A program made the translations under genes and the position numbers. A stretch of 64,000 nucleotides of DNA from Neonectria sp. B-13. Lineage: Eukaryota; Ascomycota; Sordariomycetes; Hypocreales; Nectriaceae. Location of the stretch: NCBI GenBank assembly GCA_002682825.1, contig NOKP01000002.1, forward strand, positions 5,562,309 through 5,626,308, in the 5' to 3' direction. Numbering within the stretch: the first letter of the stretch is position 1; every line of letters starts with the position of its first letter. Positions 25,067 through 39,857 of this stretch are shown piece after piece. The notes under the pieces were generated by a model. It was not told the DNA's origin. It did no database searches and was given only the letters and a program-made list of their open reading frames with translations.

Positions 25067-25483
25067 GGTGGCGTTGATGTCGCAAAAAGGCCGGAATGTC
25101 AACTGACAAACAATGTCTTGCCGAGACTTGCAAGCTTCGAAGCTATCGCGATCAGACAGTGTTTGGCGCCCGGTATCGCGAGGTCACGTGAGGCCGTGGG
25201 GCCCTTCACTCCAGGAAGCATCCCTGCAGTGGCCCCAGGGTACGTCTTGTTTACAAACCCCAAGACGGATCGGGACATTTCCAAACAAACGCGGGGCGCA
25301 AGCACTTTGTGACCGCCCAAACTCCAACACGACACGCTCAAGCAGACATCCCGGCAAGGTACCGGTTTCGCTCCAGACGGTATTGTCACTTGCGACCAGC
25401 AGCCGACGCCGTATTTATTACGATTTCCATTTCACTTTCTCTTCTCGCCTATCTAGCTCCAACTGCTAGAAGCGCCCGCCACA
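25067..25483. promoter_or_regulatory. Bidirectional promoter region ElyS / SMC4
   Basis: This is the 417 bp between the divergent ATGs of ElyS and SMC4. It contains a GTCACGTGAG E-box-type site at 25183-25192, the kind bound by Cbf1/CPF1-like bHLH factors in fungi. Two chromosome-organisation genes would share this element. Confidence 0.55.
25183..25192. promoter_or_regulatory. E-box GTCACGTGAG
   Basis: CACGTG core at 25185-25190 in the ElyS/SMC4 divergent promoter; candidate Cbf1/bHLH site. Confidence 0.5.
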
Positions 25484-28400
25484 ATGTCAGAGGCCTCACC
25501 CACCAGGCCGTCCCGGCGCGCCGCAGCCAGGCGCAACGCCGTTATCGACTCCGACGACGAAGAGGAGGAAGTCTCCAACCGAACCAGAGCCCACGATGAA
25601 GAGGAGGAGGACTTCGAGCCAGAGGCACCGAAGAGTCCCGCCAAGCGACAGACCCGGAGCGGACGCAAGTCGGCTACCCCCGCCGCAGCTCCCGCCGCTT
25701 CTCGACGAGGCCGCACACGAAAGACGCCAGCCTCAGCCGCGTCGATTGAGCCCAGCGAGGTCTTCGATGCCGACACCACGATCAAGCCAGACCCAGACTC
25801 TCCCCCAAAGAAGGCATCGCCTCGGAAGCGCAAGAGCGCCGTGCCTCGGAGCTCGATGGCCTCAGTCCCCGACCTTGCCCCGCCGACACCCCAGCCTACC
25901 GTTTCGCCAGAGTCCTCGGAAATCCAGGCCTCGGCTTTGGCGGACATCACCACTTCCAGTGTGAACTCGCAAATTACAGACGATACCCAGGCGACTATCA
26001 AGCCGATCAAGCCCATGGACACCATCATGGAGAAGCCCATGGACATCATGCTCAAGGCACGCACAACAACCATCCCGATCGTCGAGGACACGACCCCCAA
26101 ACCCCGAATCGTCCTGACATACTTGATCCTCAACAACTTCAAGAGTTACGCCGGCAGACAGGAGGTCGGTCCCTTCCACGCATCCTTCTCGTCAGTCGTT
26201 GGGCCCAACGGTTCCGGCAAGTCCAACGTCATTGACTCGTTGCTCTTTGTCTTTGGTTTCCGCGCCAGCAAGATGCGACAAGGGAAAATCTCCGCCCTCA
26301 TTCACAACTCCGCCGAACATCCAAACCTAGAATTCTGTGAGGTTGCGGTGCATTTCCAGGAGGTCATGGATCAGGTAAGTACCCCCTCATATTTAATGCA
26401 GGCCTTATCTAATAACTTTTAGCCTGGTGGCGGCCACGAGATTATCCCCGACTCCGAGCTCATCATCTCTCGAAAGGCTTTCAAAAACAACTCCAGCAAA
26501 TACTACATCAACGCCAAAGAATCCAACTTCACGACCGTCACCACCCTGCTACGAGATCGAGGCGTTGACCTTGACCACAAACGATTCCTCATCCTCCAGG
26601 GCGAAGTCGAGTCAATTGCTCAAATGAAGCCCAAAGCTGCCAACGAACACGACGACGGTCTACTTGAGTATCTCGAGGATATTATCGGAACATCCAAGTA
26701 CAAGAATCCTATTGAGGAATCTGCCACCGAGGTCGAGACTCTAAACGATATCTGCATGGAGAAGAGTGGTCGAGTCCAACATGTGGAAAAGGAAAAGAAC
26801 AGCCTCGAGGGCAGGAAAGACAAGGCGCTCGCATATGTCCGCGACGAAAACGAGTTGGCGTTGAAGCAGTCTGCCCTCTACCAGGTTTACATTCACGAAT
26901 GCAACGAAAACGTCGCAGTTACGCAGGAAGCTATCGGCCAAATGCAGGCCCAGCTGGACGTCGAGCTAGAGAAGCATCACGGCGGCGAGCAGGTCATCAA
27001 AAACCTCGAAAACGCGCATGCCAACGGCGCCAAGGAGTTTGGGGCCCAAGAAAAGGCAACGCAGGCTTTGGTCAAGGAAATGGCCAAGTTCGAGCAGGAG
27101 CGTGTCAAGTTTGACGAGAAGCGGAAGTTCCTGGAAGACAAGAAGGCGAAGCTTGAAAAGACCATTAACAATGCCGAATCAACATCCGCCGAGGCCGACG
27201 AGGTCATCGAACAATGCGGGTGGGATATTGAGAACCGAACTCAAGAGATCGCCGAGCTAGAGGAACGAGTCCGGACAGAAGAAGCCGAGCTTGCCAAGAT
27301 CCGTGAAGCTTTGAAGGGCAAGACGCAAGCCTTTTCGGACCAGATTGCCGCCAAGCAAAAGTCTCTCGAGCCATGGACGGAGAAAATCAACCAGAAACAG
27401 TCGTCAATTGCCGTCGCGGAGAGCGAACTCAGCATTCTCCAGGAAAAGGCAAATGCGGGCGCTGTCGCTCTAGAAGAACTCGAGACCAAGATCACCTCGA
27501 TCGAGCAGGGCAAGGAAGCCAAACTGAAGGAGCTCAAGTCTTACGAAGCGCAAAAAGCCGAGTTACTCGAAGAGGCCGCCAAGATGGAATCTGAGCTTGA
27601 GGTTCTCTCTGGGCAGGAGCCCAAAATTCGATCTAAGATCTCCAACGCACGACAAAAGGCCGACGAAGCTCGCTCCAGCCTGTCTAATACGCAGACCCGG
27701 GGCAACGTACTTGCCGCGCTCATGCGCATGAGAGAGTCAGGTCGTATCGATGGTTTCCACGGACGACTTGGAAACCTAGGCACCATCGATCAGAAGTACG
27801 ACGTCGCCATCTCAACGGCATGCGGCTCTCTCGACAACTTCGTTACTGAGACAGTCGACGCTGGTCAGCAGTGCATCGAGTACCTACGAAAGAACAACCT
27901 AGGACGAGGCAACTTCATCTGTCTAGACAAACTCAGGGTGCGAGATATGTCGCCCATCCAGACCCCTGAAAATGCTCCCCGACTGTTTGATCTGGTCCAG
28001 TCTAAGGAGGACAAGTTCCGACCAGCCTTTTACCACGCCATGCAAGATACTCTGGTTGCAACTGATCTTGCTCAAGCAAACAGGATTGCGTATGGTGCGA
28101 GGCGATGGCGGGTTGTGACCCTTGAGGGCGAACTCATCGACAAGTCTGGTACAATGTCTGGCGGTGGATCGACCGTCAAGAGAGGCCTCATGTCATCGAA
28201 GCTGGTTGCAGATATCACCAAGGAGCAGGTTGCCAAGCTTGAGACGGACCGTGACGGGTGGGAAACCAAGTTTCAAGAGTTCCAGGAATACCAACGAGAG
28301 TGCGAGACTCGCCTCAAGAAGCTGAACGTGGATATTCCAGAGCTTGATACCAAGATGCAGAAGATTGGCTTGGAGGTCGACAGCGCGACACGAAACGTGG

Positions 28401-30124
28401 CCGATCTTCAACGACGCATCAAGGAACTAAGCAAGGAGCACCAGCCCTCTGCTTCGGACAACAACCGCATCGCAACCTTGCAAAAGGACATTTCCAAGCT
28501 CAACAAGGAGGTGGAGAAACTCCATAGCGAGACGTCCAGCATGGAAGAGGAGATCAAGGCGCTGCAGGACAAAATCATGGAGGTTGGTGGCGAGAAGCTT
28601 CGCGCACAACGTGCCAAGGTCGACTCCATCAAGGAAGAGATTGCTTCTAACAACGAGGGGATTTCCACCGCTGAGGTCAGCAAGGCAAAGGCAGAGAAGC
28701 AGAAGACTAAGCTCGAGAAGGATCACGCAAAGGCCACGAAGGAGATCAATGCGGCGGCTAAGGATCTCCAAAAGCTTGAGGACGACATCAACCACCAGGG
28801 CGAAAGGGCTGAGGAACTCCAGGGTCAAGTTGAAGAGGCCGAGGAGGGTTTGGGCGCCAAGAAGAAGGAGCTGAAGTCCTTGAAGGCGGAGTTGGACGAG
28901 AAGCTGGCTGAGTTGAACGAAACCAGAGCTGTGGAAATCGAAATGCGAAACAAGCTCGAAGAAAACCAGAAGGCTCTGGGTGAGAACCAGAAGTTTCTCC
29001 GCTACTGGGAAGACAAGCACTCCAAGCTAGTCCTCCAGGACTTGGATGACCTCATTGGTAACTCTACGCCCAGCCAAGCGAAACTGAAAACAGAAGACGA
29101 GAGCACGGCCGACAAAGACGACATCGAGATGGATGATGCTCCGGCCGAAGACGTCGACATGACCGATGCGCCTGTCGAGGACGAGGAGGACGAGGAGGAC
29201 GATGAAAACGAGGAGGCAGAGGGTTTCAGTGGTCAGCCCAATGAACTACCCAGGTACACTCCTGATGAGCTTGCCGACATGAGCAAGAAAACTCTCAAGG
29301 GCGAAATTGCGGCTCTCGAGGAGAAGACTCAGAACGTCAACGTCGACCTCGGCGTCCTCTCTGAGTACCGCAGACGAGTGGAGGAGCATGCCTCTCGGTC
29401 TTCCGATCTCCAAAGCGCCATCGCGCAGCGCGACAGCGCTAAGAAACGGTGCGACGACCTTCGTCGGCTCCGACTGGAAGGTTTCATGGAAGGATTCAGC
29501 GCTATCTCCCTCCGCTTAAAGGAGATGTACCAAATGATCACCATGGGCGGCAACGCCGAACTGGAGCTTGTGGATAGCTTGGATCCGTTCAGCGAAGGAA
29601 TTCTGTTCAGCGTGATGCCGCCGAAGAAGAGCTGGAAGAATATCAGCCACCTCTCCGGTGGCGAGAAGACGTTGAGTAGTCTGGCTCTGGTGTTTGCTCT
29701 GCATCATTACAAGCCGACTCCCCTGTACGTCATGGACGAGATTGACGCTGCGTTGGACTTCAGAAACGTGAGTATTCCCATCCCCTATCCGCTCTTCGCC
29801 CGAGACACTCGGTTGCAACCAGTCCATTGGCATGCCCCACGGGTCACCATGACACCTCGCTTCTATTGTCCACGATGTTCAAGTCACTAACACGCCGCGC
29901 AGGTCTCGATTGTCGCCAACTACATCAAGGAGCGCACGAAGAACGCACAGTTCGTGGTTATCTCGCTCCGAAACAACATGTTTGAGCTTGCGGCGCGACT
30001 TGTGGGAGTGTACAAGGTCAACCATATGACCAAGAGTGTAACGATTGATAACAAGGACTTTATTGTGAGACCACAGGCTCAGCCAAGGTCTCAAAGTAGT
30101 CAGACGACGTTGGCGATGCGATAG
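25484..30124 (+). CDS. SMC4: Condensin SMC subunit Smc4
   Basis: ATPase arm of condensin, partner of Smc2, acting in mitotic chromosome compaction. Exons are 25484-26374, 26423-29767 and 29903-30124; introns are 26375-26422 and 29768-29902 (135 bp, unusually long here). The product is 1485 residues. Order: an acidic/basic disordered N-terminus of about 210 residues, the ATPase head with FKSYAG and Walker A GPNGSGKSN (from Gly240), the SMC4-type block around FLILQGEVESIAQMKPK, coiled coil, hinge (about 725-880, with GFHGRLGNLGTI and SGGGSTVKRG), second coiled coil with an acidic insert (DEEDEEDDENEEAEG), ABC signature LSGGEK (about 1374) and Walker B YVMDEIDAALD (from about 1399). The C-terminal exon continues RNVSIVANYIKER. 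All catalytic motifs are intact. Confidence 0.97.
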
Positions 30125-31155
30125 ACGGTGTGGATGGATGATGAACAGGATATCTGATGGTGTATATGACGACGTATATGGGCTTGGTTGCTGGGATTGA
30201 TGGGTAATGATTACCGGGACGGGTGGGCGGCTTCGATAATGATTGTATTGATGATGCTTTTTTTGGCCTTGCACCACTTCACTGTTCACACTTAACACGC
30301 TTTTCACCACGAGGACGCACATTTCTGTGGCCGATAAAGCTCACAACATGAGGTGAGTCTCCTGGCGGTCCTGATTCACCCTGTGCAGTGTTACAAGCCC
30401 TTCTCCTCTCTTCACGTCAAACTGGACCACAGCATAGGGGGCCTTCCTATGGCCTAAGGTCACGGGAAGGCTACCCTCACTAAACTAAAGAATTCTACGG
30501 TATGCTGTGTATATCTTTTTACTGAAGGATATTCTTGGTACAGCATGCTACGGAGAGGAGAGGATATTTCGGCTTCTAATTGTATAATGGCATGGCTATT
30601 CGTGCGAGTAGTACAACTTACCCGGATTACAGTTACCAGATCGTCAGTCCTCACATCGCGTGTTACTCTGTCCCTGGGCGTGGATCGACGCTGGACCGCA
30701 GAAACAACAACGGATATGAACTCGGTTACCACGAGGATGATAGCTGGGTCAGCGAGTGGCTTCGGTCCTTTAATGTCCCAGTTCCAAGGGAAGTTCCTTC
30801 TGCGGGGCCTCGGGACGGTCCAACTGGCTTCGGTTCCTTTCATTGTGGGACACTCTATCGGAACCAGGGGTAAAGAGGCAGCCCGGGGCGTCGATGTTGC
30901 GACCTTCGCTGGAAACTTCCTCAACCGGAGCTGTGGCTTACACTGGCGGCTCGGCTCTCGGCTCATACTACCATGAAGACTCAGTGTACTCGTTGATTTA
31001 TCCCTGGTCCGTTGCTGCAGAGTTACCTACGACGTGCTCTTGGTGGCTTCACCCTATAAGTATGCCGCCAGACTCACCCGGCACTCACTCACTCATTCGT
31101 TGGCCATCTCGCTAGGCCTTCACTCCTGCTCACTCTCGTTACTCCCCTCACCTGC
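30125..31155. other. Intergenic region
   Basis: About 1.03 kb. Two overlapping open frames on opposite strands (30460-30966 and 30545-30976) have no recognisable domain or splice pattern and I do not call either. It is the promoter side of the secreted-protein gene. Confidence 0.5.
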
Positions 31156-33844
31156 ATGATGTGGAGGTATCTCGTTCCCTTATTTCTTCACAGTGTACAT
31201 GCTCTCCCCGCGGCCGGCAATACGACGGGCGCTTGTCCCCACGACGCCCTCTACACGTCCCTCGTTATCAGCGGGATCACCTTCTGCTCTAGCGTGATCA
31301 AGGATGGACATTGCGGGGGCGGATACAGTACGCCTTCGGCGTACATGACTTATAACCAGACGCAGATATCTTCTTATGTAAGTGCTGAAAAGAGGGGTTT
31401 AGGTCAGAGACTGATGGTACCGAAAGTGTCGATGCATTCTGACCAGCTCCGATGCAACGGCGACGACGCTTGGCTCGGACAGGGTTACGACTGGTGATCC
31501 TACAGCTACTTCGAGAGATCCTGCCTCTGGGACATCTGGTGGGAGCGCTGGTTCGACAGAAAACCAGGTCTCTGCTTCAGCGTCAGACCAGAGCTCTGCG
31601 TCGACGTCAGGATCTCCCGCGGGAAGACCAGGCCCCGGGCGGCCTTCGGGCTCCTCTGACGTGGGTTCTCTCTCGGCACCCACGCACTCAGCGTCAAGCA
31701 CGGGGAGGACAGGGAACGAGACTAGTCCTACCCCTTCGACTCGCGGCAGCTCCGAGGCTGTCACAAGCGGTGTAGTTGGCACCTCGGCCAACTGGACCAT
31801 TACGGGGTCGCGGACGTTCGAGAGTGGGTTCTCGAGCGCTCCCACGGGCAACCTGTCAACGAATACATCGCCAGGGCCAGCTTCAACGCTCACGGGCCCA
31901 TCTTTCAACGCCTCCAGGACCTTCCATGCCAATACTGGCACGCGAAACGCAACCTCTGCACCAACGGGAATCGACACTACGCTGAGTCGGGTGTCTCCTA
32001 CGTTTGTAGGCTGGAACTCGTCGGCTACTTCGGGCGTTGGTTCTTTGACTGTCTCTGGATCCGGGGTCACACCTACAGCTACTTCTAGCACTAGGAGTAC
32101 ATCTAGAAGGGCTTCGGGAGATGCTCCTACCTCGGGGGGTACTGGCATGACCGTTCCGGCGGAGAATACCTCCCCAGTTGCCAGTAACACCTCTCCAAAC
32201 AGCTCTTTGACTGCGAGCAACTCCTCTACTACTGGAGCCACTTCCCAGTCAGCCAGCAACTCGTCCCCAGTAGAAAATACTGGCCCAACTGCCAAGAACA
32301 CTTCCCCAACTTCACTAGGCCCCATCTCTACAGCAGACTTGACCGAAACAACCACTGCAACTGCTTCAAGTACAGAGTTCCTAAACAACACCAGCTCCCA
32401 GGTCGGCAACGCAACCGCCACCGGAGTGCCCGAGTTCCCCGCCGCCAACTTCACGCAGGTAACTCGGACGGCGGCTTTCGCCCAAGAGACATGCTACAGC
32501 CTCGCACGAGACTCTGGAGATGACCCAACCCGTCGCGCTCTGCTACACAACGCCCAGTTGCGTGAGGACAACGCCACGATCCCGGTTCCGTACATTGAGT
32601 CCGTACATTTTGAAAGTGGCGGGGTGGATCCGTTGTACCTGACTGTGAGAGATGAGGCCGAAGAGACGTACTTTGTCGATATATCCAACAGGAACCAGAT
32701 TTCCGTCGTCGATCTTCAAGGGAACTCGATGCTACTCAACGTCAATGGGATTCATTTCTCGACACTAAATTGCACATACGGAGTCTGTATCAAGATCAAC
32801 AACATGCTCCAGCAGTTGACGAGACTGGCTGGAGTGGAATGCGCTGCGTCTCAACGAGCAAAACGGATCGATGACCTGGAGTTCACACAGATCCTCAACC
32901 TCCATGACCAGTGCGGCAATCCAGTCGACAGGACCCTGAGACAATATCCCCAGCTACGTGTTGGTGAATCGGCCTGCACAGATACCAGCGTCGACGAGGA
33001 AACAGGCCAGTGGGAGTTTGACTGCACGTTCCCCGGGTCCCTGTCGGGCGCGACGAGGTGCGAGCTGGCCATCAAGAACGACGTGGTGGATTTCCTTCTC
33101 ACCGACCCGTTTGGAGGCTCATGTCCCGACCTGGCCACAGTCATCACCACCCTTGAGGCGACGGGGTGGGACTTTCTGGGTCTTGAGTCGTTCCGTACAG
33201 CCCTGCAGGACCAAAGACTCAACGAGACTCAGAGGGGGGAGGCAGATGCAGCTGCATTCGCCTTTGCGCAACTCTGGGAGGTGCTCCAGCAAATACTCTC
33301 CAAGAGCAGGACCGAACCCGCGGGAGAGTCCAGCGCCCTTGAAGACTACATCGACGTGTACAGAACTTACCGAGACTTAGAGAACGACATCTGCGAGGAC
33401 CTGCACGAGGGGGAAATCCCGCTGGACCTCAGCCTCATTGCGGGAACGACACGCATCGACGCCATCACCTCGTTCAACTTCGCGCCACACTCACCGCGGC
33501 CGTACAACATAACCATCCAGGATCCGTCAGAGATGGCCTGCTGCCCCAACGGCGCCGTGACAGCCAACGACGGCGACACGTGCGCGTACCCGAGCGAGGC
33601 CATCGTCGCCGGCACGAGCTGCATCTGCGGGACGACGGTGGGCGGCGCGTCGGTGGCGTTCGAGTACACCGAGTGCGACAACTTCGTGAGCGAGTGCAGC
33701 GGCGATGCGGACTGCGCGGAGGCCGGACACGCCGGGTTTGTGTGCTTGACGGGGAGTTGTTGCGACGGCGGAGTCTGTGTGGATCCGTATGCTTGCTCGC
33801 AGAATGGTACGGAGTTGGTGAAATTTGGAGGGTTGGAATCGTAG
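31156..33844 (+). CDS. Large secreted Ser/Thr-rich (mucin-like) protein with Cys-rich C-terminus
   Basis: Predicted extracellular protein of 879 residues, function unknown. Exons are 31156-31377 and 31427-33844; intron 31378-31426 has GTAAGT and acceptor AAAG, the only one that joins the frames. A signal peptide (MMWRYLVPLFLHSVHA, cleavage before or after LPAAG) is followed by a small Cys-containing N-terminal segment. Next comes a stretch of some 250 residues dominated by Ser, Thr, Asn, Gly and Pro, with many N-glycosylation sequons and likely O-mannosylation. The globular middle contains DLEFTQILNLHDQCGNPVD. The last 90 residues hold 13 cysteines (AMCC/CICG/SCCDGGVC-like spacing), probably disulfide-bonded. 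There is no hydrophobic GPI-type tail. Similar architecture occurs in fungal wall or adhesion proteins, but I recognise no named family. Confidence 0.82.
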
Positions 33845-34125
33845 TGTAGGGTAGGGCAGATAGAGAAATCTCATAACTCGGGACGACTTAAGGTTGGATG
33901 TTCTATAGTTTCATATTAAATATGAGGCTTCTTCTCGAGATTGGCGTTCGTTTGATGTAACGTGCGTGAAATGGACGTGGTAGGGACATAGAAAGGTTGC
34001 TACTTTGATGGGAGTTGGGGACCTCTGCTGTGGGAGTTATAAGTCGGGATACCCTCCCCCGTAGTTTGACCAAGACCCAGCCACAAGGCTCTTACGGCCC
34101 AACTCTCGTGTTCTATTCTACAGTA

Positions 34126-34489
34126 ATGGGGCAGAAACACCTTCTTCTCTTGGCCACGTTGGCTGCCATCCTGACCTTCGCACCAGCCGTCTACGCAAGA
34201 GCCAACGACCAATTCGTCAAAGCCGTCGAAGAATACCAACATTGTCGAGACCTTCCTCTTGGGCGTTGGGAGCCTGGCCGCCAAGTACTGTCTTGTCGCC
34301 GCTGTCGTGTTCAATGTGCTGCACGTCACCTGGGTCGTGACGTACGTCGGCGTGTGCTGGTCCGCCCTCCAGATCTTCATCAGCCACGTCTCCGAGACGG
34401 CCATCCCGTTCATATGGGTGCTACTAGTGTCGTTGGTACACCTGTTGAGTTTCCTCACCCTCCATCTACGCGCCAGAGATGTGTTGTAG
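34126..34489 (+). CDS. Possible small membrane protein (intron or frameshift uncertain)
   Basis: The frame from ATG 34126 starts with a hydrophobic signal or anchor (MGQKHLLLLATLAAILTFAPA). A second frame, +1 relative, encodes three hydrophobic helices up to the stop at 34487-34489 (for example LAAKYCLVAAVVFNVLHV). Joining them needs an intron of length 3n+1. GTCTAC at 34189 to CGAG at 34249 (61 bp) would give 101 residues but has a poor donor. Alternatively a single extra base near 34236 would explain the break and yield a longer protein reading EEYNIVETFLLGVG. It may be a real small gene, a decayed one or a sequencing artefact. No family recognised. Confidence 0.4.
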
Positions 34490-34936
34490 ACAGACGAAAC
34501 AATATCAACTTGTTACCTGTGCTGGAAGTCAACAGCCCACAAGGTCTATGTGTTATCTGGGCGGCCGAGAAGCCCGTAACTCCATCCAGCATTCTGGCTG
34601 ACTGTTGCATAGTTGGGTTTCCACGGGGGCTCGGGTGAGCTGTTGTAAGTTCGTTTCTGGTCAAAGTGTTGATTGGCAGGGCCAGCATTAAGGCGTATGA
34701 TCCAGTGTGTTTAGGTCCAGATACAAGCCGCAAGACTCTTGGCATTGACAGACATGCAGCAGACAGCGAGATGCGATAAACTAACGGCACGACGAAACAA
34801 GACATAGGTGAACAGCAAATGTAGTCCGATTGTATTTTGGAATCTCATTGATTCATAATCCCAAGTGCTCATCCCATCCGATTTTAGAATGCAGACGTTT
34901 TAACTTCACCAGACTCCATCCCAATCATCAACACAT
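34490..34936. other. Intergenic region
   Basis: About 450 bp between the possible small membrane protein and the 3' end of eS26. Nothing supportable. Confidence 0.5.
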
Positions 34937-35645
34937 CTAGACCTTAGGGGTAGTGGGGATGATCTTCTTGCCGTCCTTGTTGTAGCGAACGCGAGGGGGA
35001 GGGGCACGGTTTCGGCGGCCAACACGCGATCGGACACTATTAGAATTTTGTCAGCACTTAAGTCACATACCTCAAGGGGAACTCTCGTAAACGAGAGCGT
35101 GGGGAGTGTGTCCGCCAGATCAACCAAGGTTCATCTGAAGTACATACGCAACTAAGGCGCAGTCGTCACACTCCCAGGGAGGACAACGTACCGGACAATC
35201 TTGCCGTGAATGGCGCAAGAGACACAGTACTGCAACTTCAGGTACATCTTGGGGACGGTGTACTCCGCGAAGACGGAAGCATCCGAGATGTCACCTGCGA
35301 GGAAGTTAGCCCTGTTCCAAGATTGAACCACGGGAAATGGGCCTGGACGTACGAATAGCAGCAGACTCAACCATGTTGCGGATGGTGAAACGCTTGATGG
35401 CCTTGTCCTTGGGGGTGCATCGCGAGCAGTTGGAGCATCGGATGGGCTTGACGTGGCCGCGACCCTTCTTGTTGCGGCCGCTGCGAGAAACGTTAGTATT
35501 GGACTTGATGATACAGCCAGGAGCCATCATTGCGCAGGCGCTCGACAGTTCTCATCGTGAGAGGCATCGTCGGCGAAAGGCAGGGAGACGGCATTCGGCG
35601 GCGAGGGAAGGAGGGCTCGTACTTGTTCTTTCTCTTCTTGACCAT
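34937..35645 (-). CDS. RPS26: 40S ribosomal protein eS26
   Basis: Small-subunit ribosomal protein near the mRNA exit channel. Exons are 35645-35623, 35480-35353, 35294-35192 and 35036-34937; introns are 35481-35622 (142 bp), 35295-35352 and 35037-35191 (155 bp). The first exon is only 23 nt, giving MVKKRKN, then [15 protein letters not shown]. The zinc ligands are visible as RCSNCSRC and [10 protein letters not shown], and the tail [20 protein letters not shown] is the eukaryotic signature. The product is 117 residues. A 5'UTR intron is likely at 35660-35721 (GTACGT, TATTAAC, CAACAG). The third intron carries a perfect hairpin, CTCTCG-TAAA-CGAGAG at 35082-35097. The gene is divergent from ubiquitin-S27a. 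Confidence 0.95.
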
Positions 35646-37798
<2,153 letters not shown>

Positions 37799-39432
37799 CT
37801 ACTCGTCATCCGCGGCCTTGGACTTTCTCTTCTTCTTCTTCTTCTTCTCGCCGTCGGCCTCCTTGGCGGCAGGCGCCTCCTCGTCGTCATGCTTACGCTT
37901 CTCCTTCTTGTCCTTCTTCTCCTTCTTTTCCTTCTTGGACTTCTTGGCAGACTCGGGTGCGGGAACATCGGCCATCTCCACGTCCTCAGCATCACCACCC
38001 TCGTCGATGATGTCCATGACGCCCTTCTGTTGACCGCATTAGTATCAATTCAATCCAACTCCAAAACAATCAACGTACCATGACATCGGCGTTCTTCGCG
38101 GGCTTCTTGCCAGTAGCATAGAACTCCAAGCGATCCTCGACCTGCTGCTTCAGGGCCTCACCGTAATGGGTAGAGGGCTCCTCGGAGAAGTTGTCGATAC
38201 GGCTGGCCATACTGCACTTGTTGGCGAGGTATCGGGAAATGCGACCCTTGTTGCGCACGGCGGCCTTGCCGATGAAGCTGCTGTGGTAGATGAGACCATA
38301 CTTGGGGGTGTTGCTCTTGGTCTTGAGAGCACGGAACAGAGCCTTCTCGGCACCCAGGATCTGCAGGGTAGAGGCAGGGTACTTGGAAAGGTTGGTCAGG
38401 GAGCCAGCGTGGGAGATAAGGCGAGAGGCAACGGGAGTGCCGATCAGGACCTGCAAGTTGGGAGCAACGTGGTGCAGCTTCTTCTCGAGGTAGTTGGCAG
38501 TCGACTTTCGGTTCTCGGCTTGCTTGACAACGGCCGTCGCAAAGCCGTTGATGATCTCGAGGTCGGCGGGAGAGATGTCCAGACCCATGGAGACCTTGGC
38601 AGCATCGATGATAGCCTGGGCCTTGTCACCATCCTCGGCAATGACAGCGGCAATGTCGTGGAGCTTGTCATTGTTGAGGCTCTTCTTGTCGCCAATGGCA
38701 AGGACGAGCTTGGCGTAGGTCAGGTTGTCGGGGACAATCTTGACCAGCTCGGGGAAGTGCCATCCGTACCACTCGCGGACACGCATGAAGAACTGGTTGA
38801 CGCCCTTGTCCTGGAAGTCGATGGTGGCGCTGGCCTGGATGATGTGGTTGTCGTTACGGGTGACGCTGAACTTGACCTTGGCACGGGAGTAAGCGTGGCC
38901 CATACCCAGACCGGCCTTCTCGACATCGCCCTGCTTGAGGTCGGCGAGGAGCTTGTCGGCGTGCAGGCGAATGCCGCGGATGACGTCTGCGACGACCTCG
39001 TTGGTGTCGGCGGTCTCGCACTCGAGGCCGGGGAACTGAGCCTTGATCGCACCAGCCAGGTTCTTCTCGGAGACACCCAGCACGACCTTGCTCTTCTTGC
39101 CGCTGGTCTGGGGGAGGTTGAGTTCGAGGACGGACTTGAGGTAGTCGGAGACGATTCCCTCGGACACGAGGTTAATGTTCTCCAAAGCCTCAACGTGACC
39201 CCTGCACACAAACAGTCAGCGCCTCCGCGTCTCCCAGACCATGCAGCGGGAAGGAATCATACCTGAAGGGACTGAAGTTGGCGAGCTTGACCATCTTGCC
39301 AAACTTGGCGAGGTCGAGGCCAGCGGCCTGCGTCTCCTTCAACTTTAAGCCAACAGCATCCTGCTGATGGACCACCTTGAAGAGGGCATAGCCCACGGGC
39401 GATTCGTACAAAGCGTAATCGATATGCGACAT
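37799..39432 (-). CDS. NOP56: Box C/D snoRNP core protein Nop56
   Basis: Nucleolar core protein of C/D snoRNPs that guide rRNA 2'-O-methylation. Exons are 39432-39263, 39201-38079 and 38026-37799; introns are 39202-39262 and 38027-38078. The product is 506 residues, like yeast Nop56 (504). The N-terminal domain (YALYESPVGYALFKV) is followed by the coiled-coil and the Nop domain with HAGSLTNLSKYPASTLQILGAEKALFRAL. The last exon is the typical Lys/Glu tail (KKSKKEKKEKKDKKEK). Nop58 differs in the N-terminal block, so Nop56 is the better call. The upstream region carries an ATCACGTGAT palindrome at 39599-39608. Confidence 0.95.
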
Positions 39433-39857
39433 GTTGTCTCGTCCCAGCCTGGTGCCGCAATTGGAAGGGAGGGGGTTCGGTTTACGAGTGGTGATGTCTC
39501 GAGACTGAGATTTTCGCACTTTTTTCCCAGAGGAAATTTTCTGGCAGCTTGAAAGCTGGCGCACGGGCCGCAACCAGCCGCTTGTGGCTCGTCGGAGGAT
39601 CACGTGATATGCACCAGCCACTCTGGTCTCCCCATGATGAGGCTTCAAATTGCAACTCGATGAGAGATATGGAACGATTTAAATCATGCTCACTTGAGAC
39701 TAGTGAGGAGGGGAATAAGCAATAATTCTTATCAATTTCATGGCAATTGTTCTGTTCTCTCTTTTGGGTTTTTGGACTGTGGCTCGATCCAATACTAATC
39801 AGCGAAAAGCTAACAGGCTCACATAGTCTGTCGCATCTCATCCGCCTCTTCATCTCC
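39433..39857. other. Intergenic region, NOP56 promoter
   Basis: This is the 425 bp between NOP56 and the 3' end of the chitinase. Apart from the CACGTG palindrome at 39599-39608 I see no feature. Confidence 0.5.
39599..39608. promoter_or_regulatory. Palindromic E-box ATCACGTGAT
   Basis: Perfect 10-bp palindrome 167 bp upstream of the NOP56 start. Confidence 0.5.

Noticed and set aside
30460..30976. Two overlapping open frames on opposite strands
   Set aside because: No recognisable domain, no splice pattern, and each contradicts the other.
35037..35191. Box C/D snoRNA in the eS26 intron
   Set aside because: Only a degenerate C box and one CTGA; no terminal stem.
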